In this document: positions 53,371-62,466 of the stretch, in pieces | Layout of the letters: the number at the start of each line of letters is the position of its first letter | How positions within the stretch are numbered: the stretch's first letter is position 1 | Origin: JAJDTT01 sp022827025 | Lineage (GTDB): Bacteria; Acidobacteriota; UBA6911; RPQK01; JAJDTT01 | Direction: 5' to 3' | DNA length: 64,000 bases | Assembly (NCBI GenBank): GCA_965203535.1 | Contig: OZ241897.1 | Location: 248,001 to 312,000 of the forward strand | Made by a program: the position numbers and the translations under genes | Notes under the pieces: generated by a model | The model's database searches: none | What the model saw: only the letters and a program-made list of their open reading frames with translations | Told to the model about the DNA's origin: nothing

Positions 53371-54822
53371 TCAGGCGTTCAGCAGCTTGTTCACCACGTT
53401 GCCGCCCACGTCGGTCAGACGGAAGTCGCGGCCCATGTGGTGGTAGGTGAGGCGGGTGTGATCCAGCCCCAGGCAGTGCAGGAGCGTGGCCTGGAGATCG
53501 TGGACGTGCACCGGGTCCTCCACCGGATACAGTCCCAGTTCGTCGGAACGGCCCACCACCTGTCCGCCGCGGATGCCGCCGCCGGCGAGCCACATGCTGA
53601 AACAGGTGGGATGGTGGTCGCGCCCCGGTTCGCCTCCGTGGATCTCCGGCTCTCCCATGGGGGTGCGTCCGAACTCGCCGCCCCACAGCACCAGGGTCTC
53701 CTCCAGCAGCCCCCGCTGTTTCAGATCCTTCAGGAGCGCCGCCGTCGGCTGGTCCGTATCGTGGCTGTACTGCTTCAGCCTCTTCTCGAGCCCGTGGTGG
53801 AAATCCCAGTTGGCGTGGTTGAGCATGACGAAGCGAACGCCCCGCTCCACCAGGCGGCGGGCCAGGAGGCAGTTGACCGCGTAGGACTTGGCCCGCTTCC
53901 CTTCCCGGTTGACGCCGTACTCCTCCAACATCCGGGGCGATTCCTGGGAGAAGTCCAACAACTCCGGGGCCGCCATCTGCATCCGAAAGGCCAGTTCGTA
54001 GGAGGCGATTCGGGCGTTGATCTCGGCGTCGCCCGTCTCCCGGTACCGTTTCTCGTTCAGGAGCCGGAGCGCGTCCAGGTGCACCCGCTGGATCCGGGAG
54101 TCGACGCCCGGGGGATCCGACAGGTAGAGGATCGGGTCCCCGGTGCTCATGAAGGGGGTCCCCTGGTAGATGGAGGGCAGGAAACCGTTGGACCAGTTGT
54201 TCTCGCCCGCGCTGGGCCGGCTGCCCGTGCTCAACACCACGTAGCCGGGCAGGTCCTGCGACTCGCTTCCCAGGCCATAGGTCACCCAGGAGCCCATGGT
54301 GGGATGTCCCAGGATGCTGGTTCCCGCGTTGAGGAGCAGCTCGCCCGGGTCGTGGTTCACGGCGTCGGTCTGCATGGTGCGGATCAGGCAGATGTCGTCG
54401 GCGTGAGCCGCCGTGTACGGCAGGTAGTCGGAAAACTCGGTTCCGGACTGCCCGTGGGGCTTGAACTCCCGGGGGCTGCCCATGAGGGTGGCGGTGGGCT
54501 TCAGGAAGGCCTGCTTGAGGTTCTTCCTCATGGAGACGGGCAACTGCTGGCCGTGCCACTTCCGCAAGGCCGGCTTGGGATCCAGGAGATCGATCTGGCT
54601 GGGGCCGCCCGACATGTAGAGGAAGATCACACGCTTGGCCGTGGCCGGGAAATGGGGCCCCTTGGGCTCCAGGGGATTCACCACGCTGTTGCCGTTGGGT
54701 ATGGCGGCGGTCAGGCCTTCGCTGGCCATGAGATGGGCCAGGGCCAGGGAGCCGAACCCGGCGGCCGTCCTTCCCAGGAATGATCGTCGACTCGGCAGAG
54801 GTCCAAAAAGATCAGGGTTCAT
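53371..54822 (-). CDS. Tat-exported DUF1501 protein
   Basis: A 483-residue DUF1501 protein with a leader RRSFLGRTAAGFGSLALAHL. RVIFLYMSGGPSQIDLLDPK, the NANW-type segment HANWDFHHGLEK and GGEFGRTPMGEPE, RDHHPTCFSMWLAGGG match the family and parallel the protein at 23.6 kb. It starts four bases after the DUF1549/DUF1553 gene, with GGGAG seven bases before the ATG, so the two are translated together. The two proteins are probably exported and act together outside the cytoplasm; reaction unknown. Confidence 0.9.
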   Translation of the reverse strand: MNPDLFGPLPSRRSFLGRTAAGFGSLALAHLMASEGLTAAIPNGNSVVNPLEPKGPHFPATAKRVIFLYMSGGPSQIDLLDPKPALRKWHGQQLPVSMRKNLKQAFLKPTATLMGSPREFKPHGQSGTEFSDYLPYTAAHADDICLIRTMQTDAVNHDPGELLLNAGTSILGHPTMGSWVTYGLGSESQDLPGYVVLSTGSRPSAGENNWSNGFLPSIYQGTPFMSTGDPILYLSDPPGVDSRIQRVHLDALRLLNEKRYRETGDAEINARIASYELAFRMQMAAPELLDFSQESPRMLEEYGVNREGKRAKSYAVNCLLARRLVERGVRFVMLNHANWDFHHGLEKRLKQYSHDTDQPTAALLKDLKQRGLLEETLVLWGGEFGRTPMGEPEIHGGEPGRDHHPTCFSMWLAGGGIRGGQVVGRSDELGLYPVEDPVHVHDLQATLLHCLGLDHTRLTYHHMGRDFRLTDVGGNVVNKLLNA

Positions 54823-54826
54823 GGGA

Positions 54827-57427
54827 CTACTCCCGCGTGATGAACTCGTCCAGGTTCAAGAGGATCCGGCTGGCGCCGACCCAGGAGGCCGCTTCCGCCG
54901 CAACGATTCCGGGGAACTCCACGGGAAGGGTCAACTGCGTCAGTTCCTGCTCCTGCTCCAGAATCTCCGACTGGCGGCGCATGGCCGTTTCCAGCCACTC
55001 CAGCTCCTCGGCACCCGGCGAGCGGGCGAGACAGAGGCGGAAGGCGTGCTCGAGCCGCTCCCGCGGATCCTGCGGCCCCTCCGTCAGGACCCGGACCGCC
55101 AGCGCCTGGGCGGCCTCGAAGAAGACCTCGTCGTTGAGCAGATTCAGGGCTTGCAGCGGAGAGTTGGACCGGCCCCGTCGGCAGACGGCCTCGTAACCGC
55201 CCGGCATGTCGAAGTTGGCCAGGAACGGATAGGGGAACATGCGCTGGTACTGGATATAGAGACCGCGGCGATAGCGGTCCTGTCCCTCGCTCGCCACCCA
55301 CTTCCGCCGTTGCATCTTGCCCCCCGGCTGGGGAGGACGAACGCTCTTGCCTCCCACGGTGGGATTCAGCAGGCCGCTCACGGCCAGAGCCGAATCGCGG
55401 ATCAACTCCGCCGGCAACCGCGTCCGCGTCTGCCGCGCCAGCAGGATGTTGTCCGGGTCCCGGGACTGCAGTTCCGGCCGGACTGCGGATGACTGACGGT
55501 AGGCGGCAGACATGACGATGGTCTTGATGGAGCCCTTCAGACTCCAGCCGTTCTCGCGAAAATCGCTGGCGAGCCAGTCCAGAAGTTCGGGATGAGACGG
55601 TTTCTCCCCCTGCAACCCGAAATTCTCGGTGGTGAAGACGATGCCCCGTCCGAACAGCTCCTGCCAGAGGCGGTTGACCGTCACTCTGGCCGTGAGGGGA
55701 TTCTCGGGACTGGTGATCCACTTGGACAGCCGGATCCTGGGAGGAGACGACTCGTCCCCCTCCGGGTGCAGGAAACCGGGCACTCCCGGCTCAACCGGAT
55801 CTCCCGTGCGGTTGAACTCGCCGCGGACGTGGATATGGCTGGGACGGCCGTCCGCCTCGGTGGCGATGGTCTGGGCCTGGCTCAAAGCCGGGAACCCGGC
55901 TTCCAACTCCTTGAGCTTCTTGAGCAGCTCCCCGAACTTGAGCTTCTCCTCGTAGACCTTCTTGGGCACCACCTGGCTGGAATACCGGACGAAGTGCTCG
56001 GTGAGAATCTTGGCTTCCTTCTCGCTCCGCTCCGACGGATCCTTCCGCAGGATCTTCTCCCCCATCCCGTACACCGGGTGCATGTCGCCAACGCGGACCG
56101 TCCCCACCGCCTTGTCCCAGTTCTGCCACCGGCCCGGATGGGCCATGGCCTCCAGCAGCTTGGCCTCCCAGGCCGGCTGCAGCTCGGGCACCCGGTATTC
56201 GACCAGCAACTCGGCTCGTTTCTTCCGATAGGAAGCCACTTCCCGCAGATAGGGCCCCATCTCCCCCGGCAAGGGAGCGTCGATGTTCACTTCCTCCGCG
56301 TCATTGAAGAAGGAGAAAAGCCGGTAATAGTCCTTCTGGCTCAAGGGATCGTACTTGTGATCGTGGCACTGGGCGCAGCCCACCGTCAGTCCCAGCCAGA
56401 CCGTCCCCACGGTGTTGATCCGGTTGATCACCTGCTCGAAGCGGAACTGCACCATGTTGGTCCCGCCTTCCCGATTGCTGGGCGTGTTGCGGTGGAACCC
56501 CGTGGCCACCTTGGACTCGATTCCGCCGTCGGGAAGCAGGTCTCCGGCGATCTGCTCCAGAGTGAAACGATCGAAGGGCAGGTCCCGGTTCAGGGCCTGG
56601 ATGACCCAGTGGCGATAGCGCCAGGCATGGGCCCGGAAGTCGTCCTGGCGGTAGCCGTCGCTGTCGGAATACCGGGCCAGATCCAGCCAGTGGCGAGCCC
56701 ACTTCTCCCCGAAGTGGGGAGATTCCAGGAGCCGGTCAACGGCATTCTCATAGGCCCTGTCGGGCTCCTCCTCCAGAAACGCGTCCAACTCGGCCAGCGT
56801 GGGCGGGAGCCCGGTGAGGTCCAGGCTGAGGCGCCTTATGAGCGTCGTCTTGTCCGCTTCGGGCGAAGGCCCGACGCCTTCGGCCTCCAATTTGGCCAGG
56901 ACGAAGCGATCCAACGGATTCCGGACCCAGGACGAATCCTTCACCGCCGGCGGAACGGGACGGGTCAGGGACCGGAACGCCCAGTGCGAAGACTCGGCTT
57001 GCGGTTTCTCCGGACCCGTGTCCGCGTCGACCTCCGGCCAGCGGGCGCCCTGGTCGATCCAGGCGCGCAGGAGTCCGACCTCGTCGGGAGCGAGCCCCTT
57101 CCCTCCAGGAGGCATGACCTGACCCGGGACCACACCGGCGACGAGCTGGATGAGCCGGCTCCGGGCGCTGTCGCCGGGTCGAATCACGGCTCCCGACTCG
57201 CCTCCCCGCAACGCGTCCTCGGCCCGGTCCAGCCGCAGGCCCTTCATCTGCTGCTGCGGGCCGTGGCAGAGGTAACAGCGACTCTCCAGCAACGGCTCCA
57301 CGTCTTTGGAGAAATCGACGGTCTTTCCGGCTGGCGGCGGCAGCTCCGACGACTCTTCCGGCAACGGCGCCGCCAGAGCGGCCGACAACAGGAAAATGGG
57401 CAGAACTGGGATAGTGAGGTGTTTCAA
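54827..57427 (-). CDS. PSCyt1-DUF1549-DUF1553 secreted cytochrome-type protein
   Basis: An 866-residue protein with a leader followed by a PSCyt1 haem site (CYLCHGPQQQMKGLRLD, CxxCH), a DUF1549 block (NPLDRFVLAKLEAEGVGPSP, LIRRLSLDLTGLPPTLAELD, KWARHWLDLARYSDSDG), a second CxxCH in CAQCHDHKYDPLSQKDYY and a DUF1553 end (NPLTARVTVNRLWQELFGRG, SLQALNLLNDEVF-like). The start is a TTG. Upstream of the DUF1501 gene in the same unit. This gene pair is a signature of Planctomycetota/Acidobacteriota genomes. Confidence 0.9.
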   Translation of the reverse strand: MKHLTIPVLPIFLLSAALAAPLPEESSELPPPAGKTVDFSKDVEPLLESRCYLCHGPQQQMKGLRLDRAEDALRGGESGAVIRPGDSARSRLIQLVAGVVPGQVMPPGGKGLAPDEVGLLRAWIDQGARWPEVDADTGPEKPQAESSHWAFRSLTRPVPPAVKDSSWVRNPLDRFVLAKLEAEGVGPSPEADKTTLIRRLSLDLTGLPPTLAELDAFLEEEPDRAYENAVDRLLESPHFGEKWARHWLDLARYSDSDGYRQDDFRAHAWRYRHWVIQALNRDLPFDRFTLEQIAGDLLPDGGIESKVATGFHRNTPSNREGGTNMVQFRFEQVINRINTVGTVWLGLTVGCAQCHDHKYDPLSQKDYYRLFSFFNDAEEVNIDAPLPGEMGPYLREVASYRKKRAELLVEYRVPELQPAWEAKLLEAMAHPGRWQNWDKAVGTVRVGDMHPVYGMGEKILRKDPSERSEKEAKILTEHFVRYSSQVVPKKVYEEKLKFGELLKKLKELEAGFPALSQAQTIATEADGRPSHIHVRGEFNRTGDPVEPGVPGFLHPEGDESSPPRIRLSKWITSPENPLTARVTVNRLWQELFGRGIVFTTENFGLQGEKPSHPELLDWLASDFRENGWSLKGSIKTIVMSAAYRQSSAVRPELQSRDPDNILLARQTRTRLPAELIRDSALAVSGLLNPTVGGKSVRPPQPGGKMQRRKWVASEGQDRYRRGLYIQYQRMFPYPFLANFDMPGGYEAVCRRGRSNSPLQALNLLNDEVFFEAAQALAVRVLTEGPQDPRERLEHAFRLCLARSPGAEELEWLETAMRRQSEILEQEQELTQLTLPVEFPGIVAAEAASWVGASRILLNLDEFITRE

Positions 57428-57512
57428 GAGATTCTTCCCAAACTGAGTTAGTTCCTACATGGAACCCTGGCTTAAAGTCAACTGAGCCTGGTGTACTCTC
57501 CCTCAAATAGAC

Positions 57513-57628
57513 GTAGGGGCGACCCTTGTGGTCGCCCGCCCGGCAACGGCGGCCGAGTCGTCCCGGGGGGGCTTGGTACTGGTGGCGTGGCTTGGACCGA
57601 AGAGGGCACCCACAAGGGGTGCCCCTAC
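57513..57628. repeat. GTAGGGGCGAC...GTGCCCCTAC dispersed repeat, copy 2
   Basis: Begins GTAGGGGCGACCCTTGTGGT and ends GGCACCCACAAGGGGTGCCC plus CTAC; the two ends are imperfect inverted repeats of each other. It fills much of the gap between a DUF1553 gene start and the convergent-side glycosidase-like stop. Copy 1 is at 29581-29727. Confidence 0.65.
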
Positions 57629-57702
57629 GGGGATTCGAAATCGAGGCTCGATCCGTTACGAACACCTGTATTTGCGGGACGGCACACCAGCCCTCGCCAC
57701 CG

Positions 57703-59205
57703 TCACTTGAAACGGATCGAATAGAGGTCTCCGTCCCGGACCAGAATGCGCAGCCGCACGGCCTGGCCGGCCAGATGCGACAGGTCCGAACCCCGGTCCC
57801 AGGTGACGGTCTGCTCGATGCTGTTGCCGTAATGCTCCACCGCCTGCATCAGACCGTATCCCGGCAACGGTTCGCCGTCTGCGTCCTGGATCTCCACCCG
57901 CACGCTCCCCGCCGCCGACGTGGCGTAGTTCACGACCAGGTTCCTGCCCTGGAAGATCAGGGGCCGGGTCACCAGTTCCCCGCCCCCGTACGTCGCGTTG
58001 ACCGAGACGAAACCGTCGGTACGCAAGACTCCCCGGCGCAGATTGATGCTGGGGAGCCGAAAGTGCCTCAGAACATAAACCGACATCTCACCGGGTCCGG
58101 TCGGCACCAGGCCGGCCGCCACGTAGTTGCTCCGGTCGGTCCAGTCCAGGGGATCCGAACCGGGCCGGACGAAGGCCTCCAGGTAGCGCCGGTCCCAGTT
58201 CGCTCCGTCGCGGCTGAACATGAAGACCGAGTCAGATAGGCCGACTCCCCGCAACGAATCGTATTTCTCGGGCAATTCGGAGCGCCGGTATTTCATCAGT
58301 CTCTTGGGGAAAGCCACGTAGATGTGCGGAGCCCTGAAGTAGGGAGTCGCGGAGAAGGTGTAGAGCTGGTCCGGCGGAGCTTCGCCCATGTCGATCCAGT
58401 CGGGGTAGGTCCAATTGACGAAGTCTTCGGAGGTGGTCACCCGGACGCTCCGGGTCCGCTCGCCGAGTCCCGGCGACAGGTACATGTCCCGCAGATAGGC
58501 CTGGTAACGCTCCCGTCCGGCGTCCCAGAAGATCACGTTGTGGCTGTCAAAACCGTTGATCATGGGGACCGTGGACATGTCGTGCTTCATGAAGAGCCCG
58601 CTGCCCTTGGCCTTCCAGTGGATTCCGTCGGCGGATACGAGCAGGTAGAGACCGCGGTTGATGCCCCCCACTCCCTTGTATTGTTCTTCGGGCGCCACCT
58701 GGGGATTGGTGTCCCGAAAGGCGAAGAAGTTGCTGGTGGGGCTCCCCCAGTCCCCCGGAGGCCCGGTCAGGATGATGTTGTTCTCCTTGCTCCCCTCGAA
58801 CTCGACCAGGCCCAGCTTGGGCCGGGTCCAATGGGTGCCGTCACGGCTCTCCGCGTAACACGTGTTCATGGGCCATCCCTTGCCGCTGGCCGGCATGTCT
58901 CCGGGCCGCACGCACCGGTAGTACATGCGGTAGAGGTCCCCGTCCTTGAAGACGGTGATGTAGTGATTGCCGAGCCCTTCCCAGGGGGCGTCGAACTTGA
59001 GCACCGGCTCGGTGAGCCGGGGCCGGTGCATGCGCAGCGAGAGTCCGCCGCTCATGCGCTCGATCAGGAATTCGTCGACGAACGGCTCCACACGGGAGCC
59101 GATCTCGATGGGTTCGGTCGACGTCTTGTGGCTGCTGCCGGCCAGCAACGCCGTCCAACCCAACAACAGAGCAGCGGGAATGATGAATTTCGATGGTGAT
59201 CTCAT
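57703..59205 (-). CDS. Exported five-bladed-propeller glycosidase-like protein
   Basis: A 500-residue protein with a hydrophobic leader (IIPAALLLGWTALLAG). Repeated blade-type blocks YITVFKDGDLYRMYYRC, ESRDGTHWTRPKLGLVEF, LLVSADGIHWKAKGSG and FSRDGANWDRRYLEAF resemble GH32/GH43/GH68-type five-bladed propellers; the last 100 residues form a separate beta domain. I start at 59205, seven bases after GGAGG. Similar proteins in these genomes are annotated only as hypothetical or glycosyl hydrolase-like; activity not established. Confidence 0.65.
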   Translation of the reverse strand: MRSPSKFIIPAALLLGWTALLAGSSHKTSTEPIEIGSRVEPFVDEFLIERMSGGLSLRMHRPRLTEPVLKFDAPWEGLGNHYITVFKDGDLYRMYYRCVRPGDMPASGKGWPMNTCYAESRDGTHWTRPKLGLVEFEGSKENNIILTGPPGDWGSPTSNFFAFRDTNPQVAPEEQYKGVGGINRGLYLLVSADGIHWKAKGSGLFMKHDMSTVPMINGFDSHNVIFWDAGRERYQAYLRDMYLSPGLGERTRSVRVTTSEDFVNWTYPDWIDMGEAPPDQLYTFSATPYFRAPHIYVAFPKRLMKYRRSELPEKYDSLRGVGLSDSVFMFSRDGANWDRRYLEAFVRPGSDPLDWTDRSNYVAAGLVPTGPGEMSVYVLRHFRLPSINLRRGVLRTDGFVSVNATYGGGELVTRPLIFQGRNLVVNYATSAAGSVRVEIQDADGEPLPGYGLMQAVEHYGNSIEQTVTWDRGSDLSHLAGQAVRLRILVRDGDLYSIRFK

Positions 59206-59506
59206 GCGCTCGCCTCCAGAGTGGAGCATTGTCGCAGATCCGGGTGTCCCCCGTCGGAAGGATCGAATTCTATCCGGTCGACGCGCCTCGAAACGTCAAC
59301 GGGACAGCGACCCGATCCGATTGAGTTCGGCAAGTCGTGATTGGACAAGGAGAAAGGAGCGCTGGCGATGGCTGCTTCACGGTATTTTCTGCGAGAAGCC
59401 GAAGACGACGCCGGGCGGATGTCACCACGGATGTTGCTGTAATGGTGTATTGGTGCTATTGTGTGAATGTGATCGCTCACCAAGTTGTAAAAACGGAGAC
59501 CCAAGT
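59206..59506. other. Intergenic region upstream of a toxin-antitoxin pair
   Basis: No gene is seen. The part near 59425-59475 has short direct repeats of the GTGTATTGGTGCTATTGTGTG kind in AT-richer DNA and probably holds the antitoxin promoter. Confidence 0.3.
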
Positions 59507-59746
59507 ATGCCCCGCCTGACCATCAGCTTGACCGACCGCACGCACCGCGCGTTGAAGGAAGCCGCCGCACGCCAGCGGCGTTCCATGGGTTCCATCATCG
59601 AAGAAAGCCTGGTGCTTCGAGGCCTTCAGACTTACGACACCGCGAGAGAAATCGTCGCCAGGGCACGAGCTCATTCCGGACTGAACGATGAGGAGGCAAC
59701 AGCCGTGGCCGTGAAGGAGACTCGGCTTCACCGCCAAGGACGATAA
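59507..59746 (+). CDS. Ribbon-helix-helix (CopG-like) antitoxin
   Basis: A 79-residue protein starting MPRLTISLTDRTHRALKEAA, with a beta-strand and helix pattern of the ribbon-helix-helix fold and RSMGSIIEESL as the second helix. GGAG lies nine bases before the ATG. The PIN toxin gene follows after 12 bases. It should bind DNA as a dimer and neutralise the toxin with its C-terminal tail. Confidence 0.8.
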   Translation: MPRLTISLTDRTHRALKEAAARQRRSMGSIIEESLVLRGLQTYDTAREIVARARAHSGLNDEEATAVAVKETRLHRQGR

Positions 59747-59758
59747 CTCAATCGGTGT

Positions 59759-60214
59759 ATGTGGGAGGGGGCATGGGGCACAACGGAGCCGACGACACGA
59801 CAGGTCTTCGTCGTGGACACGAACGTGATTGTATCCGGCCTCATCGGCACCGACCCGAACAGCCCTCCCGTACGTATCCTGGACGCCATGCTGAATGGCG
59901 ATCTTCTATATCTGATGTCCAGCGCCCTGCTCGCGGAATATTCGGCCGTATTGCGCCGCCCGAGAATCGCCCGATTGCACGGCCGAACAGGCGACGAGCT
60001 GGATCGGCTGCTGACCGAATTGACAGCAAACGCCGTCTGGCGCCGGCCGTCCACCGATCCTCCGGCTCCGGACTCCGGCGACAGTCATTTGTGGGCATTG
60101 CTTTCCAACTGGCCGTATTGCCGTCTCGTTACCGGTGACCGGCTTCTGCTTGAGAACCCTCCGGACACCGCCGTCGTCTTAACTCCTCGCCAATTGGTAG
60201 ACACGTTGGTTTGA
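59759..60214 (+). CDS. PIN-domain toxin (COG1569 type)
   Basis: A 151-residue PIN protein: VFVVDTNVIVSGLIG (first D), LLYLMSSALLAEYSAVLRRP (E), PDSGDSHLWALLSN (D pair) and RLVTGDRLLLENPP (D). This is the long PIN subtype usually paired with RHH antitoxins. Its stop codon overlaps the -35 region of the next toxin-antitoxin promoter. Confidence 0.83.
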   Translation: MWEGAWGTTEPTTRQVFVVDTNVIVSGLIGTDPNSPPVRILDAMLNGDLLYLMSSALLAEYSAVLRRPRIARLHGRTGDELDRLLTELTANAVWRRPSTDPPAPDSGDSHLWALLSNWPYCRLVTGDRLLLENPPDTAVVLTPRQLVDTLV

Positions 60215-60245
60215 CAGAATTTATTTGGGTAATTACTGTAATTAC
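60211..60245 (+). promoter_or_regulatory. Promoter and direct-repeat operator of the MazEF-like pair
   Basis: TTGACA at 60211-60216 is followed by two copies of the palindrome GTAATTAC (60229-60236 and 60238-60245), nine bases apart, in an otherwise AT-rich segment. MazE-type antitoxins repress through such alternating palindromes; a weak -10 (TACTGT) overlaps the repeats. Spacing and position fit autoregulation, but binding is inferred. Confidence 0.5.
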
Positions 60246-60276
60246 CGATTACTATGACTCGCCGGAGGTCGCGAAA

Positions 60277-60531
60277 GTGAGCAGAGCAGCGGTCGCAAGA
60301 GAGGTGAAGCTGATCGCCATCGGCAACTCCCAGGGCATCCGCCTTCCAAAGGTACTGTTGCGAAAATACGGCTGGAGCGGATCGCTCATCCTGGAGGAAA
60401 GGGAGGACCGCATCGTGCTGCACGGCAAGGAAGGGGACAAGCTGTCCTGGGAGGACACCTATCGCGCCATGGCCCGGGATAATGAAGATTGGAGCGACCT
60501 GGACTCGACCGTCGCCGACGGTCTGGATTGA
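60277..60531 (+). CDS. AbrB/MazE-type antitoxin
   Basis: An 84-residue protein: REVKLIAIGNSQGIRLPKVL is the SpoVT-AbrB swapped-hairpin DNA-binding domain and LEEREDRIVLHGKEGD its second strand pair; an acidic tail follows. The GTG at 60277 has GGAGG eight bases upstream; an in-frame start at 60211 would lie over the promoter. Stop and toxin start overlap as TGATG. Confidence 0.82.
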   Translation: MSRAAVAREVKLIAIGNSQGIRLPKVLLRKYGWSGSLILEEREDRIVLHGKEGDKLSWEDTYRAMARDNEDWSDLDSTVADGLD

Positions 60532-60863
60532 TGGCGAGCTTCCCCAGGCGATACGCTATCTTTTTCGCTGATCTCAATCCCAAACCGGGTGGCGAGATCC
60601 GCAAGGTGCGGCCCGTCGTGGTGGTCAGTCAGAATCAAATGAATCAGTTTCTGGATACGATTGTCGTGTGTCCTCTGACTTCCACGCTGCATCCCCGGTG
60701 GCGGAGCCGCCTGCAGATTCAATGTGCGGGAAAGAGGGCTGAGATTGCAGTCGACCAGATCCGCGCCATCAGCAAACAACGGCTGGGGAATCGGCTCGAT
60801 CGGTTGACCGCCGGGGAAGCGGCCCAGCTCCGGCAAATTATCACCGAGATGTACGGAGAGTAG
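60531..60863 (+). CDS. MazF/PemK-type endoribonuclease toxin
   Basis: A 110-residue protein: IFFADLNPKPGGEIRKVRPV and VVVVSQNQMNQFLDTIVVCP plus LTSTLHPRWRSRL, and AVDQIRAISKQRLGNRLDRL are the PemK/MazF blocks, including the arginine and threonine-serine residues of the active site. It is translationally coupled to the antitoxin. Toxins of this family cut mRNA at short sequences. Confidence 0.87.
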   Translation: MASFPRRYAIFFADLNPKPGGEIRKVRPVVVVSQNQMNQFLDTIVVCPLTSTLHPRWRSRLQIQCAGKRAEIAVDQIRAISKQRLGNRLDRLTAGEAAQLRQIITEMYGE

Positions 60864-60872
60864 AGGTTCATC

Positions 60873-62054
60873 ATGACTACGGACGTATCAGCGGCAGGCG
60901 CGGCGCCGGTCGCCGGATCTCGCAGAAGCGCCTGGTTATTGAACTACATCGATAGACGGCTGCAAGGCAGCGCCATCGGTTTCGAGATGACCACGCATGA
61001 CGGGAATACCCACCGTTTCGGCGCCGGTCCCGCCAGCTTCAGGGTGAATATCACGCACCGGTCCGCGCTGAAGGCGATCGCCTCACTCGACGAGGGAGCC
61101 ATTGCGCAGGCCTATGTCGACGGCTGGTTCGACGTCGAAGGCGATTTCATCAAGATCTTCGATCTCCGGGAACAACTGCATGACCGGCACCCGTTCCACC
61201 GGCTCTGGCGGTTCGCCGCGCCCCTGTTGATGGGGCAGATCGCGGTCAACAAGTCGTCCATCAGGCGCCACTACGAACGGGACGCCGAGTTCTTCCTCAC
61301 CTTCCTGGACGAGAGTTTCCATTGCTACACCCAGGGCGTCTTCCTGTCGCCGGACGAGGATCTCGAGGTGGCGTTTCGCCGAAAGATGGATCATGTCGTC
61401 GAAGAATGCCGGTTGGGTCCCGGCAGCCAGGTGCTGGAAGTCGGCCCTGGCTGGGGCGCATTCGCGGCGTACGCGGCGCGCCAGGGGATTGAGGTCACGG
61501 GCGTGACGATTTCCACCAAGTCGCTCGAATTCATGGACCAGCTGACCGCCCGGGAGGGCCTGCCCATCACCACCCTGCTGTGCGATTTCCTGGAGTACGA
61601 GCCCGAGAAACAATTCGACGCCGTCGTGGTGCTGGGAATCATGGAGCACATGCCCGACTACCCGCGTGTCTTGGCGCGTCTCGACCGGGTGCTGAAGCCG
61701 GGCGGCCGGGTTTTCATCGACGCCGGCGCCTGTTCCCGGAAGTACGAGATGTCGTCGTTCATTTCGCAGCAGATCTACCCGGGCAATAATTCGTTCCTCA
61801 TACTCCACGATTTCTTGAAGTCGATGACCTCTTTTCCGTTCGATCTGAAGGGCGTCTGGGACGACCGGATCAGCTACTACCGGACCTGCGTCGGCTGGGC
61901 CAAGCGACTCGACTCCAACAGGGAGTTCATCGTCGAGAATTTTGGCGAGGCCGAATACCGGCGTTTTCGGCTCTACCTGTGGGGATCGGCGCACTGCTTC
62001 CTGCGCAACCGATTGCAATGCTACCGCCTGGTACTGGAAAAACACCCGTCCTGA
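60873..62054 (+). CDS. Cyclopropane-fatty-acid-synthase-like SAM methyltransferase
   Basis: A 393-residue enzyme of the CFA synthase family. HYERDAEFFLTFLDESFHCY and TQGVFLSPDEDL match the lipid-site region, VLEVGPGWGAFA (188-199) is the SAM motif, and VVVLGIMEHMPDYPRVLARL and VLKPGGRVFIDAGA follow. Such enzymes methylate or cyclopropanate double bonds in phospholipid acyl chains; others methylate natural products. The usual ISxEM and HFxY-type catalytic segments are altered, so true cyclopropane formation is uncertain. It begins 9 bases after the mazF stop and is flanked by toxin-antitoxin genes on both sides. Confidence 0.82.
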   Translation: MTTDVSAAGAAPVAGSRRSAWLLNYIDRRLQGSAIGFEMTTHDGNTHRFGAGPASFRVNITHRSALKAIASLDEGAIAQAYVDGWFDVEGDFIKIFDLREQLHDRHPFHRLWRFAAPLLMGQIAVNKSSIRRHYERDAEFFLTFLDESFHCYTQGVFLSPDEDLEVAFRRKMDHVVEECRLGPGSQVLEVGPGWGAFAAYAARQGIEVTGVTISTKSLEFMDQLTAREGLPITTLLCDFLEYEPEKQFDAVVVLGIMEHMPDYPRVLARLDRVLKPGGRVFIDAGACSRKYEMSSFISQQIYPGNNSFLILHDFLKSMTSFPFDLKGVWDDRISYYRTCVGWAKRLDSNREFIVENFGEAEYRRFRLYLWGSAHCFLRNRLQCYRLVLEKHPS

Positions 62055-62079
62055 CGGGGTCTTTTCGGTACTCGTTGAG

Positions 62080-62466
62080 TCAGGCCGCGTGAACGTCAGT
62101 CAGGGAAAAATCCCCGCCCTTGAAAAGAAGCGGCTCGCCGCTCAATTCAGCGAGCGCATAGGAGAAGCAATCTCCGAAATTCAATCCTGCGGGATGATTG
62201 CCCTTGCCGAAACGCCGCCAAGCTCGACGAGCGGCGTCGGCATGTTCGCGCGTTACCGGAACCAACTCGATTTCGGCTCTGGCCAGGAGTCGATCAAGTT
62301 CGTGTCCGGCCGCCATCCCGCCCCTGCTCTCCACAACAATTGCAGCCTCAAGCAATCCGGCCGCCGACATGCGACGGGGCCAAGCTGATGCGATCGCTTG
62401 TTCGAAGCGGCGAGCGTCGGCTTCACCGAACAAAACGGCCAGAATTGCGGAAGTATCGATGATCAT
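62080..62466 (-). CDS. vapC: PIN-domain toxin (VapC)
   Basis: A 128-residue VapC: MIIDTSAILAVLFGEADARR (first D), SAAGLLEAAIVVESRGG (E), LNFGDCFSYALAELSGEPLL (D) and FKGGDFSLTDVHAA. This matches the MtVapC28/30-like subfamily. Its ATG overlaps the antitoxin stop in ATGA. The gene converges with the CFA-synthase-like gene, 25 bases apart. Confidence 0.9.
   Translation of the reverse strand: MIIDTSAILAVLFGEADARRFEQAIASAWPRRMSAAGLLEAAIVVESRGGMAAGHELDRLLARAEIELVPVTREHADAARRAWRRFGKGNHPAGLNFGDCFSYALAELSGEPLLFKGGDFSLTDVHAA

Noticed and set aside
52895..54559. 554-codon minus-strand frame ending in OsmC
   Set aside because: Only the last 145 codons encode a real protein; the rest overlaps the DUF1501 gene in another frame and is low-complexity.
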